Source of the DNA: Psococerastis gibbosa
Lineage: Eukaryota; Arthropoda; Insecta; Psocodea; Psocidae
Direction of reading: 5' to 3'
Assembly (NCBI GenBank): GCA_963971405.1
Contig: OZ020486.1
Span: forward strand, 19,491,419-19,555,418
DNA: 64,000 nucleotides
The position numbers were made by a program, and so were the translations under genes. Below the pieces are notes generated by a model. That model was not told where the DNA came from and did not search any database. It saw nothing but the letters and a program-made list of their open reading frames with translations. Below, in pieces: positions 43,405 to 54,939 of the stretch; position 1 is the stretch's first letter; every line of letters starts with the position of its first letter.

Positions 43405-44180
43405 TATAATAGGCTTAACACTTAGAAAATAATATTTCGGGTAAGTTATTCTTCTCCATTGGTGCTATGCCTGCTGAAGAATATTTCGCAATGAGAATAA
43501 TAAAAAATGATGCCGTATTTATTTATATTTATAGATTTGTAATCATAAGACTCAATTCAGTGTGAAGTGCACATGTGGGCGGTTAAAGTGCTCCAAACTT
43601 TGGCTAAATATTAAAAGCACCGCCCCCCATCTCCTTCCCTTGAAAGCCTGTTATCAACATCATCAATTTTGTTGCGTCAACTCATTTACAAAATTACCCA
43701 GCAATCAATATAATTTTACCTTGGTATCTTGTTCATTTCATTTTTTCTATTAGTGAATGGAAACACCGTTTCAAAATTCCATTAACTTTTGGGAGTGAAG
43801 TTGGTAGATTACTTGATTTAGGCTCCATCGATCCTATCCCATGGCCCCGGGGAAAATGATGAAACCAGCCACCCATAAAATTTGGGTGACATTCATGCCA
43901 CCATGTTGCTTAATAAGTTAGTAACGATTACTAATGTATTTGTGCCCTACAACCCCTATAAGGTAATAATTAAGGGCTTTGCGTCACCCGCGAATGAAAG
44001 ATTCAAAGTCTTTCCCCTAACAGTGTCATGCTTGTTAATCGATCAATTATTGTTTTTAAATGTATTTTTAAGTTCAGAGTAGGAAATTGGCAGCCCGAAA
44101 TTTAATACTTATTTTTTATTTAATTAACTAAGCAAGGTATTAAATATTTGGCTCATTTAAGTTGTTGAACTACTTCATGC
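43405..44180. other. No gene recognised
   Basis: Short frames only; nothing assigned. Confidence 0.4.
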
Positions 44181-44190
44181 ATAATAGTCA

Positions 44191-44299
44191 TGACATGTAG
44201 AATAATGGTACAGACTCCGACTTTCACCTGAATGGTTGTTGGTTCGAGTCTCACACTTGCTACATTTTTGGCCATGCTTCGGAGGGTATGTAAAGCATA
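44191..44299 (+). mobile_element. tRNA-derived SINE, copy E (3' truncated)
   Basis: TGACATGTAGAATAATGG, CGACTTTCACCTGAATGG, TTGGTTCGAGTCTCACAC and GGCCATGCTTCGGAGGG follow the order of copy D, and the copy then stops at TATGTAAAGC. Confidence 0.75.
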
Positions 44300-45650
44300 T
44301 AAATGCATGGTATATCTACTGCATGCTACTCGTAGTAGATCAGTTTTAATTAAATTTGTTTGTTTGTCAGTTTGTTACTAACTTAGTCAGTATCTGATTA
44401 TGTTTGATAGTAAATCTAGCGATGTAAGAGGTACTCGTACATGTGTCGTGCATGTGGAGCAATGTAGCATGAATTCAGCAAACCGGATATTATGGAAGTA
44501 ATTTCACGGTGTTTTAACCTAAATTTAAAGAAGATTTGCACTTTATTCAGTTGAGAGACAAAATATGTCATTCGAGGGAAAACATAAATCATTCATTCGG
44601 GGAAAAAGTCACATGGGCATGTGAAATACAATCCAAACCCACCCATTGTTTTACGGGTAATGGCTTTTGACATGAGTTAAATTACACTTGGCACCTCTCT
44701 ATAGCATTTTGATTTCCTAATTTTGAGTTCATTTCAAACCCCATTCCCTTTTGAACATATTGCAGTGCGCCATACATGCCGTACTGTATATTAATTAATT
44801 AAATTAAGTATGTTATTTTAAAATACCTAGTCATCCGTTAAGTCAGGTGCCTCTATTAGGTAAAGTAGGTCCTAAGCCATCACATTGTATAGATAGGTTA
44901 TCATACATTTATTAGCGCATATTCATCGTAGGCGGTAGGATTAATTTTTAAGTCGTTATATGATAAATAAAATGGATATTTTGTATTGTATAGGCATATT
45001 GTTTAGTAAAATCTATTTCCACATTACGACGTAGGCCTCCTAAATAAGAAAGGCATTCATTATTTGTAACTGCAGTGCTGTGTAATCCTACGGGATTCGA
45101 ACCAAGTTCTAATGAGAAGCCACATAATTTCTGATTAGGAAAGCGACAAATCATTCGTATATGGGAAACCAGAGGCTGCGTTTGACCTAAATCCTTTATC
45201 TGTGTGCGGACAGACATAAGCACTGAATGAACATCTATGGCTAGGTATTGCTGTGTTTATGGCAAAGAAGTCAGTGTAAAGGGAAACTTAAAAATATTGG
45301 ACCGTCAGGATTTTAATCATTTTTATTTTTGAAAAAAAGAATAGCGAAAGTTACTCTTTACCGTTGGTGTTATGCCTACAGGTGCTCATTTACACAAGAA
45401 TTCCATCTTAGAACAGGTAGACTAGTATTGGTTAGGTTCGACTACTTACATTTATCGTAGTCTGTTACAAAGTGCCTATGGCAAGTAAATCTCAAATTGT
45501 CCATTGTCGCTTACAGGCGGTGTATAGGTTAACAGTGAGAATATTTGCCAGTTGTTGACAAATACCAAAAATCAGTACCCGCTAACGCCGTTGTCCGTTT
45601 CTTTTCGTTATCTGACAAGATATCCATTGTATGTAAAATGCATTGCAGTA
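44300..45650. other. No gene recognised
   Basis: A 91-codon minus-strand frame (44948-45223) shows no known motif. Confidence 0.35.
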
Positions 45651-45654
45651 GCAT

Positions 45655-45722
45655 TATATTACTCGCACAAGTACAAGCACGCTACCACCTTGCCATCGAA
45701 GTCGCTATATTGAACCCTTATT
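45655..45722 (+). repeat. Dispersed repeat family A, 3' fragment
   Basis: GCACAAGTACAAGCACGCTA, then CCACCTTGCCATCGAAGTCG, matches the ends of 868-1056 and 12548-12756. Confidence 0.6.
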
Positions 45723-45882
45723 AGTGTAGAAAGTACAGGTACAATATAATCAATGGCTGTTGATGGTTTACATCTAAACTCTAGATCTAAAGATGAAATG
45801 AATTATGAAACCCGATGCGATGGAGCCCACTATATATACTGTAATTGCTGACTAACGTCAGACAGAATATCAGAAAAGAATA

Positions 45883-45889
<7 letters not shown>

Positions 45890-45922
<33 letters not shown>
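45890..45922. repeat. (TA)n microsatellite
   Basis: About 16 TA dinucleotides in tandem. Confidence 0.95.
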
Positions 45923-45925
<3 letters not shown>

Positions 45926-46284
45926 CTATAGATAGACTATATACAAGCATAGACCTCCTTCCACAATATCTTACCAAAGGAAAAAAAAGTTTGTGCAGAG
46001 GTGTCAGAGATAAGCACCCTTAAGGCAGTGACACAGATGTTCGAAAACCCGTTGCCTCCCCTTGTTAAGATAACCTCTCACCCGGGCTCTGCATTCTCTA
46101 ACAATGCCTCCCAATAACTCAAGATCCTTCAGGCTCGTCATCAACTATACGTAAAAATCAGATAATGTAAAACTTCACTTCCTGCAAATTAATAAGATTC
46201 CTTCGATTTCATAAAAATGGGTACCTAGCTAGCCTAATAGTACCATCCACGTGGAGATTGAGTTTTTCTATAATTTTTATAGGG

Positions 46285-46440
46285 TACGTTAAACTAAGGA
46301 AAGCCATGTCAACTGTTCGATTTTGAGATTAAACCTTATTGTGAGGTCCCAAAAAGTGTTTTTTTTACGAAATGCCTCTGTCTCTTTACGGATTTTATGC
46401 AAAACTACTTTTCGGATTTTATTTAAGGTTCACATACATA
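46285..46440 (-). repeat. Decayed TGCTTTCC-end family fragment
   Basis: It contains AAGGAAAGCCATGTCAACTG, TTCGATTTTGAGATT, GAGGTCCCAAAAAGTG, TTTTTACGAAATGCCTCTGT and remnants of the CTGT microsatellite, in the order of the reversed family. Confidence 0.6.
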
Positions 46441-46822
46441 TACAGTATATTGGTTCGCAAGACAATACAATATATTGACGTTTATTAAGATATTGAAAGG
46501 AACTTAGTTTATTCCAATACTTCCGTATATTATATTACATACGATATTAGTGAAATCGAATAAAGTCGGTGTTTCGGTCGTTGCAACGACTGGCATGTAG
46601 GGTCAACTAATTAAGATATCGTTGAATAAGGAGTCTGTTATTAGTTACTTGCCAGTTACGATAGGCAATGCTTCATTGATTTCTGCCACCTACCCTGCTA
46701 ATAGAGCTGGATACTACGACGGCAGTATTGTTCGATTAATATAATTACAATTATTATGTTTATAATATAATAAATACCTGTATAATATAATTACAAGTAT
46801 TTTTCCATTATGTAACTGCAAA

Positions 46823-46948
46823 GGCTTTCACGGCCGGAGTCAAATGAAGAACCAGTAGAATCCGGGCTGATGGGCCGTGGTCAAATTGGAAGTTCACTTT
46901 CAATTCAACCACGGCCCATCAGCCCGGATTCTACTGGTTCTTCATTTT
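46823..46948. repeat. GGCTTTCACGGCCGG repeat with a near-perfect 48-bp palindrome
   Basis: After GGCTTTCACGGCCGG, the segment ATGAAGAACCAGTAGAATCC / GGGCTGATGGGCCGTGGT is followed within a few bases by its inverted copy ending GGATTCTACTGGTTCTTCAT. The two arms would form a long hairpin. Related single arms occur at 11658-11805, 23690-23865 and 48112-48205. Confidence 0.8.
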
Positions 46949-47065
46949 TCCATTAATTTGCATGAGATAAATACCAATCCGCATATCAGAGGATTCCTAA
47001 TGTTCTCTAGACTACCAGTGCTGGAAGATTTATTGGAATTTCCCTTTAGTCTGGCTGCCTGGCAT

Positions 47066-47592
47066 TGTCCAAACCAGCGGTTCCCAACCAAGCCGCGCCC
47101 CACCAACGGTTTGAAAATATTTTTCACGCCCCACTTTAACATAAATGACAAATAACACCAGTAATTATTTTTAATAATTTATATACTACTCACTGCTACT
47201 ACTGCAATAATAACACACAGGATCATTAAAAGAGAATTTTTTAATTCAGTTCATTAGTGAGCTTTTTGACACTGTTTGGATTACACAAGAGAGTCAATGT
47301 CAGGATTTATATTTGAAATTTTTAACCTAAGGTCATTTTCAGCGGCTAATTTGTTTCTGTATTTGTTTAAGAAAAAGTCTCTCTCACAGAGATATGTTGT
47401 GCTGAAGACCATCAAAAATTTCACGGCTTCTTTTGAGAGACTTAGGTATTCTTTCCTCACTTCAATCCAGAAAGATGTCAGGTTCATTTTACTGTACATG
47501 TCTTGCATTCAGGTGTCAGAAGACAGTTCCAAGAGTTCAACTTCAATTTGCGCCAAAAATTTAAAATCAGCTAAAAATTTGTTTTGTTAATT
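47066..47592 (-). pseudogene. hAT transposase C-terminal remnant (ZBED5-like)
   Basis: The minus-strand frame reads FLAQIEVELLELSSDT, then an in-frame TGA, then SFWIEVRKEYLSLSKEAVKF, FSTTYLCERDFF, KYRNKLAAENDLRL and NINPDIDSLV before the stop. This is the hAT dimerisation domain in the form seen in ZBED5/SCAND3-like hAT proteins ('FW...YP.L...A...L.PF.TTYLCE.GFS..KYRN.L..E.DLR..LS...P'). Downstream on the same strand, the segment mirrored by CCAGCGGTTCCCAACCAAG at 47066 looks like the element's own 3' inverted terminus. N-terminal and catalytic parts are absent; the TGA and the truncation mark it as dead. Confidence 0.75.
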
Positions 47593-47599
47593 TTTCAAA

Positions 47600-48110
47600 T
47601 ATTTTTATTTATATATTGTAGTTTATAGAGGCCATTGTATCAAGAATAAATTAATGAATAATAATACAATTGTAATCTCTCTGCGCCAGAGCTGACTACA
47701 ATATTGTAGGGCGGGGGCCACTGGTGTAGCCCGTGGCGGCGGTCCCAGGGGTCTGGATAACCCCTAACCCCCCCCCCCCCCCCGAAATGTATGAACCAAT
47801 AAACCGTAGACTAGATAATATAAATAGATTTTTTTGTCCTATACAATAAATAAAATTTACAGACGGTTCTAAAGAACGGGTACGATTGAACCCTTACAGG
47901 CTTTGCTATATATCAATTAGTATACAGTAAATACCGTTATAGTTCAATATTTAAATAATTTTCCGTGGTATAATATCGACGGCTTATAGATTTTTCCTAT
48001 CCTAAAGCACTGGAATGATGGATGAGACGATTGCATAGCATAAAATGAACAGGCCAATAATATAATACTAAACAATAAAAGAGGTATGGTATGCATTGCA
48101 TTAGGGCTAT
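47600..48110. other. No gene recognised; one hAT-like C-run edge
   Basis: GTAGCCCGTGGCGGCGGTCC plus a long C-run at about 47725-47785 resembles an isolated end of a G/C-run element; the partner was not found. Confidence 0.35.
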
Positions 48111-48111
48111 G

Positions 48112-48205
48112 GAAGTATGTTTCCAGATCAACCACGGCCCATCAGCCCCCATTCCAATGCTTCATCATCTGACTGGGGCTGATGTGAAAGCCTTTGCAAT
48201 TATAT
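48112..48205. repeat. GGCTTTCACGGCCGG repeat family, fragment 4
   Basis: TCAACCACGGCCCATCAGCC and TGTGAAAGCCTTTGCAA (the reversed family start, degraded) are shared with 46823-46948. Confidence 0.5.
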
Positions 48206-48700
48206 TGAGCTCAACGCTTCGCATATCTCTATAGTAGAAATTTCTCCATAGAGAATATGGTGTGAAATTGCTGACGATTAATTTTGATGAAACCAGCGAA
48301 CTTTGGCGGAAAAGCTACTTAAGACACCACCTGAGCTCAAATTCACAACTTCCCTGCATCAGTTGCCTAAACTTAAAGGGAAATTTTCGATGATCGACCC
48401 GGAGAAAGTTATTTGCTTACGCGATGCACAAGATTTCTAGTTATTTTAAGTTAGCAGCTGGAACTTCTAAAGCTGTCCGCTCTCAATACCACTAACTGTG
48501 CTCTAATGGGCTTCCCAAGGATGTTCCAGGGGGTGAATTCGGTTTGGAAAGACAATTTTCCACAGGAAACACTAGATGGAGTTTGGGTCTTCTTACAGTG
48601 AAATTAGTATTTGAGACACTTCCTGTTGGAAAATCTTATCATCGAATATACTAGTATAATTTAATCGTAGGTACACTACGGTACGAGTATGTATTTTATT
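48205..48700. other. No gene recognised
   Basis: Nothing assigned. Confidence 0.4.
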
Positions 48701-48714
48701 TGTAATTTTAGTTT

Positions 48715-49660
48715 AGTACAGAAATGGCTAAAAGAAAACTACCTAAGTCTTAACCTAGCAAAAACCAATTTTATAAATTTTTCTAATAAAAAAAAAAAAC
48801 ACTGTAAACAATGTCACGCAAACCAATCCCACTAAATATCTAGGTCTAATAAATGATGAAAAGTTGAAATGGGAAGGCCACATAGAGTATACGTCACAAA
48901 AACTTCGAAAGACTATCTACAAATTTGTACAACTCAAAAATATAGCTAACCCAATACTGTTAAAAACCATCTACCATGCCCTTGTACAATCACATCTGCA
49001 ATATGGAATAACTGCATGGGGAGGAGCATTTAAAAACACCATAGACAAGTTAAATGTTATACAACGGAAAATCCTAAAAATTATACATAAGAAACCAAAC
49101 ACTTTTCCCACAAGCACTTTGTTTGAAATATCTAAAGCACTTACTGTTCAAAAATTGTTTGTGAAAGAATCTATTCTGCAGATATACAAAAATAAGAAAT
49201 CGAAGGATATAGTAAATCACAACTATACCACACGATACATAAAAACACAACCATTAATACAAGTCAGACCCAAAACTACCTTAATACAGAGACAAACAGA
49301 ATTCACTGGATTACATTTTTTAAAAAAACTTCCCCTTGAGATGAAAACAACTAAAAATGTATCAATATTCAAAAGAAGTTTGAACAAGTGGCAAGAAGAA
49401 GAAAAGAAGAAACAAGAAATTACTAACAAACATTACTAATTGAATTAACTATTTACTAATTTACTAACTTACTAACTACTGTATTTGTATTGCGATTGAA
49501 TTACATGTACTGTATATCCAAAAGCGAAGCCGCACACGGGCTGACTGAAGCCTTGCGGTGTATAATTTTGTTGTAGTGTGAACTCTGTATCGAAATTGGA
49601 TCAATATAATAATAATAATATTAATTGAAATGATATTGCAACATTTACTTGTAAACACTC
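48715..49660 (+). pseudogene. 5'-truncated non-LTR retrotransposon, RT-downstream part
   Basis: The open frame 48864-49439 reads KWEGHIEYTSQKLRKTIYKF, LVQSHLQYGITAWGGAF and IQRKILKIIHKKP, the segment after the RT domain of Jockey/CR1-like LINEs, parallel to the copy at 29063-30385 but only distantly similar. A preceding stretch (48715-48862) encodes KWLKENYLSLNLAKTNF-like sequence with a frameshift at an A-run. The 3' UTR includes CCGCACACGGGCTGACTGAA and ends near (ATA)n at 49605. The catalytic FADD box and everything upstream are missing. Confidence 0.8.
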
Positions 49661-49685
49661 ATAGTATTTTTCTTCAAATTAATGT

Positions 49686-49885
49686 GCACCAAAGTGTATA
49701 ACTGCGCGGTCAAACTCATTTTGAGATAAACGCAAGTTAAGAAGATACTATACATTCTCCATTGATGTACTGATTGTCAAATGCATTTTATTCAGTACCG
49801 GTAACTGAGAATGCCACCGTTAAACTCATCTCAGGTGCAGTTATCTCAAAATCTTAAAAATTGCACTTATACACTTTGGGTTCTT
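49686..49885. mobile_element. Inverted-repeat element (CAAAGTGTATAA ends)
   Basis: CACCAAAGTGTATAACTG on the left is mirrored by TTATACACTTTGGG on the right. Inner blocks AAACTCAT..TTGAGATAA are also inverted. About 200 bp, non-coding. Confidence 0.65.
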
Positions 49886-49889
49886 ATAC

Positions 49890-51435
49890 GCTTTAAATAG
49901 ACCATTTTCGTCGGTTGACTCACCTAATATAAAATATTATTTTGGGTTAGACTACAACATTGCTCATGTAATGTAATAGTGTAATAACTCATCTAATCCG
50001 GGAATACGTGTAAATAATAATTAAATAATTGCAAATGATTGTAATTTTTTAATTTTTTCTCCCTTAGATGTAGACACATTAATTAAAATTCTTATTATAT
50101 TTCAAAATTCTACCTGTATATTTTTATATTTATTATTACCTATTTCCTTCAATTATTAAACAATGCAACCGTTCATTGTGTGTATCAGTGTATTCTAATA
50201 ATTTATTAATTTTAATTTCCGACGCTGTCTCGTGACACCTTAATATTAAAAAATAAACCCGGCATTATAATAAATTAATAATCCCAAATCGCCAAGATCG
50301 GGCTGTTGTTATCCGAGAAGACTGAGGCGTACGCTCATTAAGCTTTTTTTCATTGCCCGAGGTTGCTATATTAAAATGTAATTGATGAATAGTTTTGAAA
50401 TCATTTTCCGTACTTCATATGTTCCAGTTATATATCATGTGTCTTCAGTCTTATCGACACACCCTGTTTTTTATTATTTATAAATGCTCGGCTTTGCTTC
50501 AATACCGAATAAAAATGGGTCTCAAGATTTCCCGGGAAAATCATTGTATACTATGTCTGAAGGCACAGGTTCTATATATTTTCCAATGGAATTTCTGTAA
50601 GCAGGTGCAGAGAAGAAAAGTGTATTTATTTTACACTTGCGTTTGAACAGCTCTGACTGCGCCCCTGTATATGAGTTTATCGTCAATCAATAGATGGAAA
50701 CATAGTCAGAGTGGCATTCATGAGGACAAAAACTTTAAGTCAAGTATTGGAGGACTCGTTTACTAAATTAGGGGACAACGCCTTAGTGGATTTAGGCGCG
50801 ATTAAAGCTTGTGCTGTACCTACCTCTCTTGGCTTAGCTAAGTGGCCGTAATATAATTTTTTTTTAAAATCAACATTTTTTCGGTTATTGTAGGTAAATA
50901 TCTTTGTTCGAAACATACCGCAGAATAGTGAAATTCACTGGATGTAGGAATTTGTTGTTGATCACTAGTATTGTACTTATGTAAACTGCGCTGCAAAGTG
51001 ATTAGTCACGCACACTATATCCCAAAATAAGCAGACCGCCCGCAACTTTGCCTGTCCTATTCCTGCCTTCGTAATCGATTTCCATCGGGCCGAGGTTGAA
51101 TATTTTCCATTATATCTTCCAGCCCTAAAAATGTAAATCCTGAGAAAAATTGGTGAGAAATTGGAGTCAAACCTACCTTTTTGCCTTTAATACCAATTGT
51201 GCCCTTTCTGGTTACTATGGGCCTTTATGGGACAAAATATGTAAGTTACATGATTTGAAGAGAGCTACCAAACGGTGTTGGCAATTTTGACTGGGCACTG
51301 ACTGGAAGGTTCCGTCAACACATGGGCAGATTGGGTTTCATGTGCTTTGTCGACGCTTTGAGGGAAACAACCGGAGACTACATTACACTTTTTGACGAAA
51401 TGTACAGCTCTCTCATGAAACCAATTCAAGCTCCT
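49890..51435. other. No gene recognised
   Basis: About 1.5 kb of AT-rich DNA; nothing assigned. Confidence 0.4.
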
Positions 51436-51437
51436 GG

Positions 51438-51714
51438 CCAGTGTCGGATTTACCCGTAGGCAACTGAGGCAAATGCCTATATCCGCGCGCGCGGCTATAG
51501 AATTGTTTTGTGTGCATATTATGTAGAAAAAAAAAATTAAAATAATTATGTATTTTAGTTAAGGATAAGAAAGTAGGTTATTTTAATTATAAACATTAAA
51601 AAAAATAGTAATTATATTAGTGAATACCCCCCCCCCCCCACTATACATACAGTAATGATTAACGTCCGCAACAAGGGCAGTGCCTATATCCGCACAAAGG
51701 CCAAATCCGTCCAT
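51438..51714. mobile_element. hAT-like MITE, 277 bp, with perfect 8-bp target duplication
   Basis: GCTCCTGG occurs at 51430-51437 and again at 51715-51722, immediately outside inverted ends CCAGTGTCGGATTTAC and (reversed) CATGGACGGATTTGGCC. An inner repeat TGCCTATATCCGC appears near both ends, and a C-run lies at about 51628-51640. Confidence 0.85.
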
Positions 51715-51722
51715 GCTCCTGG

Positions 51723-52498
51723 CGCCGGGCCTCCGAAGTGTACTGTCAACTGTGATTCGCCCGTGAAACTTGAATGGAAGATCTTTAACGAGGCGATATT
51801 TGGTGTTTAATGGACTCGGCAGTCTGTGGTCACTACATCACTAATTATAATTTAAAAAATAATAATAATAGCCTAATAGGCTAAGTACTAATTAAAAAGT
51901 AAGGTTAAAAAGTAAGGTTAGGTTAGGTAAAGTTAGGTGGTTTACGATGCAGGGTTTTTAGTGTCAAAGCCTAGAAGCATTTAGGGAACGTTAATTTTCG
52001 TTTTGTGGAGAGGGGGATCGATGAGTAAAACGTAAGAAAGAGGGAGAGGCAATTGGTTTGGGCAGATGTGAATAAGTGGAGGAAAATTTGCTGTAAAGCT
52101 AAGTATCGTACACTACTTATATTAAGTTACTGTACATCAGCTGCACTAAGACTGAAATAGCCTTTAATTTAAAATCGACTAGACATAGTTTATGTTCACC
52201 ATGGCATTTTTTTATTAAAAATAATCCGCAACAAACAAAAAAGAGACCGCTAACCACTTCACCACTAGACCGCTAGACCACTGTTCTATTTGGAATGTTG
52301 TGATCATTTACATTCCCGGAAGCCACGTTTTTCCGAGACTGATAAAGGTCAGACCCCCATTAGGGTTGGGTGGACCCAGACCAGGTGAAAAAGGTTTCTG
52401 TTTATGTCGAGTTTCCAACCTCTACTTTCAGTTTCATAGTCTAGTTCTCTACCAAGTACCAACTGGACCATTCTTGCACGCATGTTTTTAAATAATAT
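51723..52498. other. No gene recognised
   Basis: Contains a short AAGTAAGGTTAGGTTAGGTA patch; otherwise nothing assigned. Confidence 0.35.
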
Positions 52499-52500
52499 CT

Positions 52501-52743
52501 GAGTTGCCTATTAGCAAAAGCAATCCTCTCCACCCAGGTCGATTTTTCAGAAACCGCAAAAAACTGCTGTGCCGCAACGCCATGAGGTATAACATTACAG
52601 TTTTTAAAGCTAATTTTAACAGTATTAGAATTGCTTTTGCGTCTCAATATCTGATTCATCGAATAGAGTATTGAAAAAAAAATGGCGCGAATATCTCAAA
52701 ACTGAAAAAAATGGAGAGGATTGCTTTTGCTAATAGGCAACTC
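52501..52743. mobile_element. MITE with perfect 32-bp inverted ends
   Basis: 52501-52532 (GAGTTGCCTATTAGCAAAAG plus 12 bases) is the exact inverse of 52712-52743. Non-coding, 243 bp. Confidence 0.85.
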
Positions 52744-52749
52744 AATTCT

Positions 52750-53395
52750 GAAACACTCAGTCTTCAAACTGTAATATTCCTGCTACTTTAATTTTTCCTG
52801 GTTATTCCCTTGAAACTGAAAGCAAAATAAATCATCAAACATGAATAGTCCGTTTGAAAAGGCTTTAAACGAGCTTTCCATTCAGAGACGTGAAATATTT
52901 TCACATGAAAATATTAAAAAAACTTGAAAAAAATATGGTCCCTTTTAGTTGACATAGCACTTGAAAGTATGTGTACAGGACTTTCTCTCTCCAGCCAAAT
53001 GGACTATACTCACCCTTGGAGTTGGACTTCAACATCTTTCAGATTTGGTGTTTAAAATTATTTTATATAATTTATATTATATTAGCTCTTTTCATTCTCC
53101 TACGTTAGAATCCAATACCTTAAAATCAACTCGTTTGCTGACTCCATGAAAAGTCCAGCGATTTTTGCAGAGGGCAGCATGATATTGGCAGATATTCTCT
53201 CCAATTAGCGAAGCCTTTGGAGACCATAGTCGGTTGAAATCCCGGGAAAACCACGGAGCTTTCTTCTCATTTCATGTTATTTTCGATGTGGAAACTCTTT
53301 GGGCGAGTTTTGCAATTTTTTTTAGTGAACTTTCATGAAACCTCACATAAAGAAAAATAATTATTATGTGGAAGCTGATTGTAGGTATTGGTCAA
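52750..53395. other. No gene recognised
   Basis: Nothing assigned. Confidence 0.4.
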
Positions 53396-53398
53396 TCT

Positions 53399-53452
53399 TT
53401 CTTCTTCTTCTCCTTCTTCTTCTCCTTCTTCTCCTTCTTCTTCTTCTTCTTC
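53399..53452. repeat. (TTC)n microsatellite
   Basis: Tandem CTT/TTC triplets with a few TCC variants. Confidence 0.95.
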
Positions 53453-53454
53453 AA

Positions 53455-53757
53455 CCAACGCCCGTCCTTGGCTGGTAGAACATTTGACGCCGTGCCGCAT
53501 AGTAGAGCTGGGCCTGTGCCTTAGCTCGGTTTTCTACCTCAATGCCAGTGCAGCTGAATAGATTATCGGCATTCCCCTCCCCTTGGAAGCAGAGGGGACA
53601 TTCGGATGATACCTATTCTGTGGAGGTGGCTCTGGAGGTAGTCATGTCCTGTGGCCACTCCTGAATCACTCCAAAATCTGTTATTAGCAGTTTCATTTCT
53701 CCTGCCCAGCACTGATCGACCATATTCGGAATCAGTCGTGTACTCTGACAAGCATCA
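53455..53757 (-). pseudogene. Non-LTR retrotransposon C-terminal fragment
   Basis: The minus-strand frame reads RFWSDSGVATGHDYLQSHLH, then RIGIIRMSP. After a shift of frame it continues CFQGEGNADNLFSCTGIEVE, then AQLYYAARRQMF. 'TGHDYLQ.HLHRIGI..SP.C' followed by a Cys-containing stretch is the conserved 3' end of many Jockey/R1-like LINE ORFs. One frameshift and loss of everything upstream make it a pseudogene. Confidence 0.75.
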
Positions 53758-54021
53758 AGTGGTATAACCAAATTGTTGGATAGCACGAAAAAACTCCAAC
53801 GTTAGGTACATACGTCATACAGTATGTTCACTTGATTGATTTTCCTTATTAAAATTATACTATACAATTTCAATTCATTCAACCTATTATGTTAGTTGAT
53901 GAAATTACCTATGGTGTAGCCTATATTTTTAAAAATTTTGTAAGTAAGTTATTTTAGCTATCCAAATAGTAAAGAGGACTGTTTCATGCACCATGTTATA
54001 AAGTAGGGTATTTCTATTTTT

Positions 54022-54800
54022 TTGCTTTCCAATTTATACGTAGTATAAGGAAAGCTTTGTGATGGTCCAAATTTTCGATTCCGACATTTCAATGGATTTA
54101 CACGTTTTGAGGTACCAGGAACCCAAAACAGTGGTTTTTACGAAATGTCTGTCTGTCGCTCTGTCTGTCTGTGTGCCGATTTCCGCTATCTTAATTTGGG
54201 GGGGGTTTTATTCTCAAAAAAACTCCAAAAAAACGTCAAAAAACATTATTTATCCAAAACGGCTCCAACGATTTCTTTTAAATTCACATGTATATTGTAG
54301 CTGTTATTAATGTTGACAATATGCGGGGGTCGCGTGCCCCTTGATAGTTTGCTTCTGGGGGTAAAAAAATAAAAATAACTAAATTTTAATGAAAAATGAC
54401 TAAAAATTTTTTTTTCTGTGAAACCTTTCCATCGATGATTTCTACCTTCAGGCATGTTTTAGGTGTTAAATTGAGTAACGAAACCGGACAGATTGCTTTC
54501 CCAAAAAACTATTTGATTTTGTGCAAAAAAAAAAATGTTTTTGAAGAAATGATAGAAAATTCACGTTCAAATGCATTGCGTGCCCTGCCATTATTGCTGT
54601 GTGGTAATTTGTTGGTCTGACCTATTTAGAATTTATCTTACCTCCAGTGACGTCAGGTGGACCCCCCTCCCCCCCCCCCCCCCCGAGATGCCCCGAAATT
54701 TAACTATAGGAAAATTATTTACATTGAAATTACTCATTTTCTCTAGCTACTACTTGATAAATTGGAAAGCATGTTCGAGTAAACTCGGACCGGTTCTTTA
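54022..54800 (-). mobile_element. TGCTTTCC-end element, copy 3
   Basis: Reversed family member from TTGCTTTCCAATTTATACGT (54022) to CGGACCGGTTCTTTA (54800). The CTGT microsatellite is short (54148-54175) and the G/C-run is at 54662-54685. About 140 bp separate it from copy 4, which has the opposite orientation. Confidence 0.88.
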
Positions 54801-54939
54801 AACAGAGGATTAAAAAATTCCTTTAATTTCGGTTGAATAACGAGGAGGTTGCCTCTTCAACATACTATTTGAATGTCAGTACCGTATTAAATGTCATATA
54901 ATGCTGTAATATAATATTTTTTTGATGAATTGTAATTAA

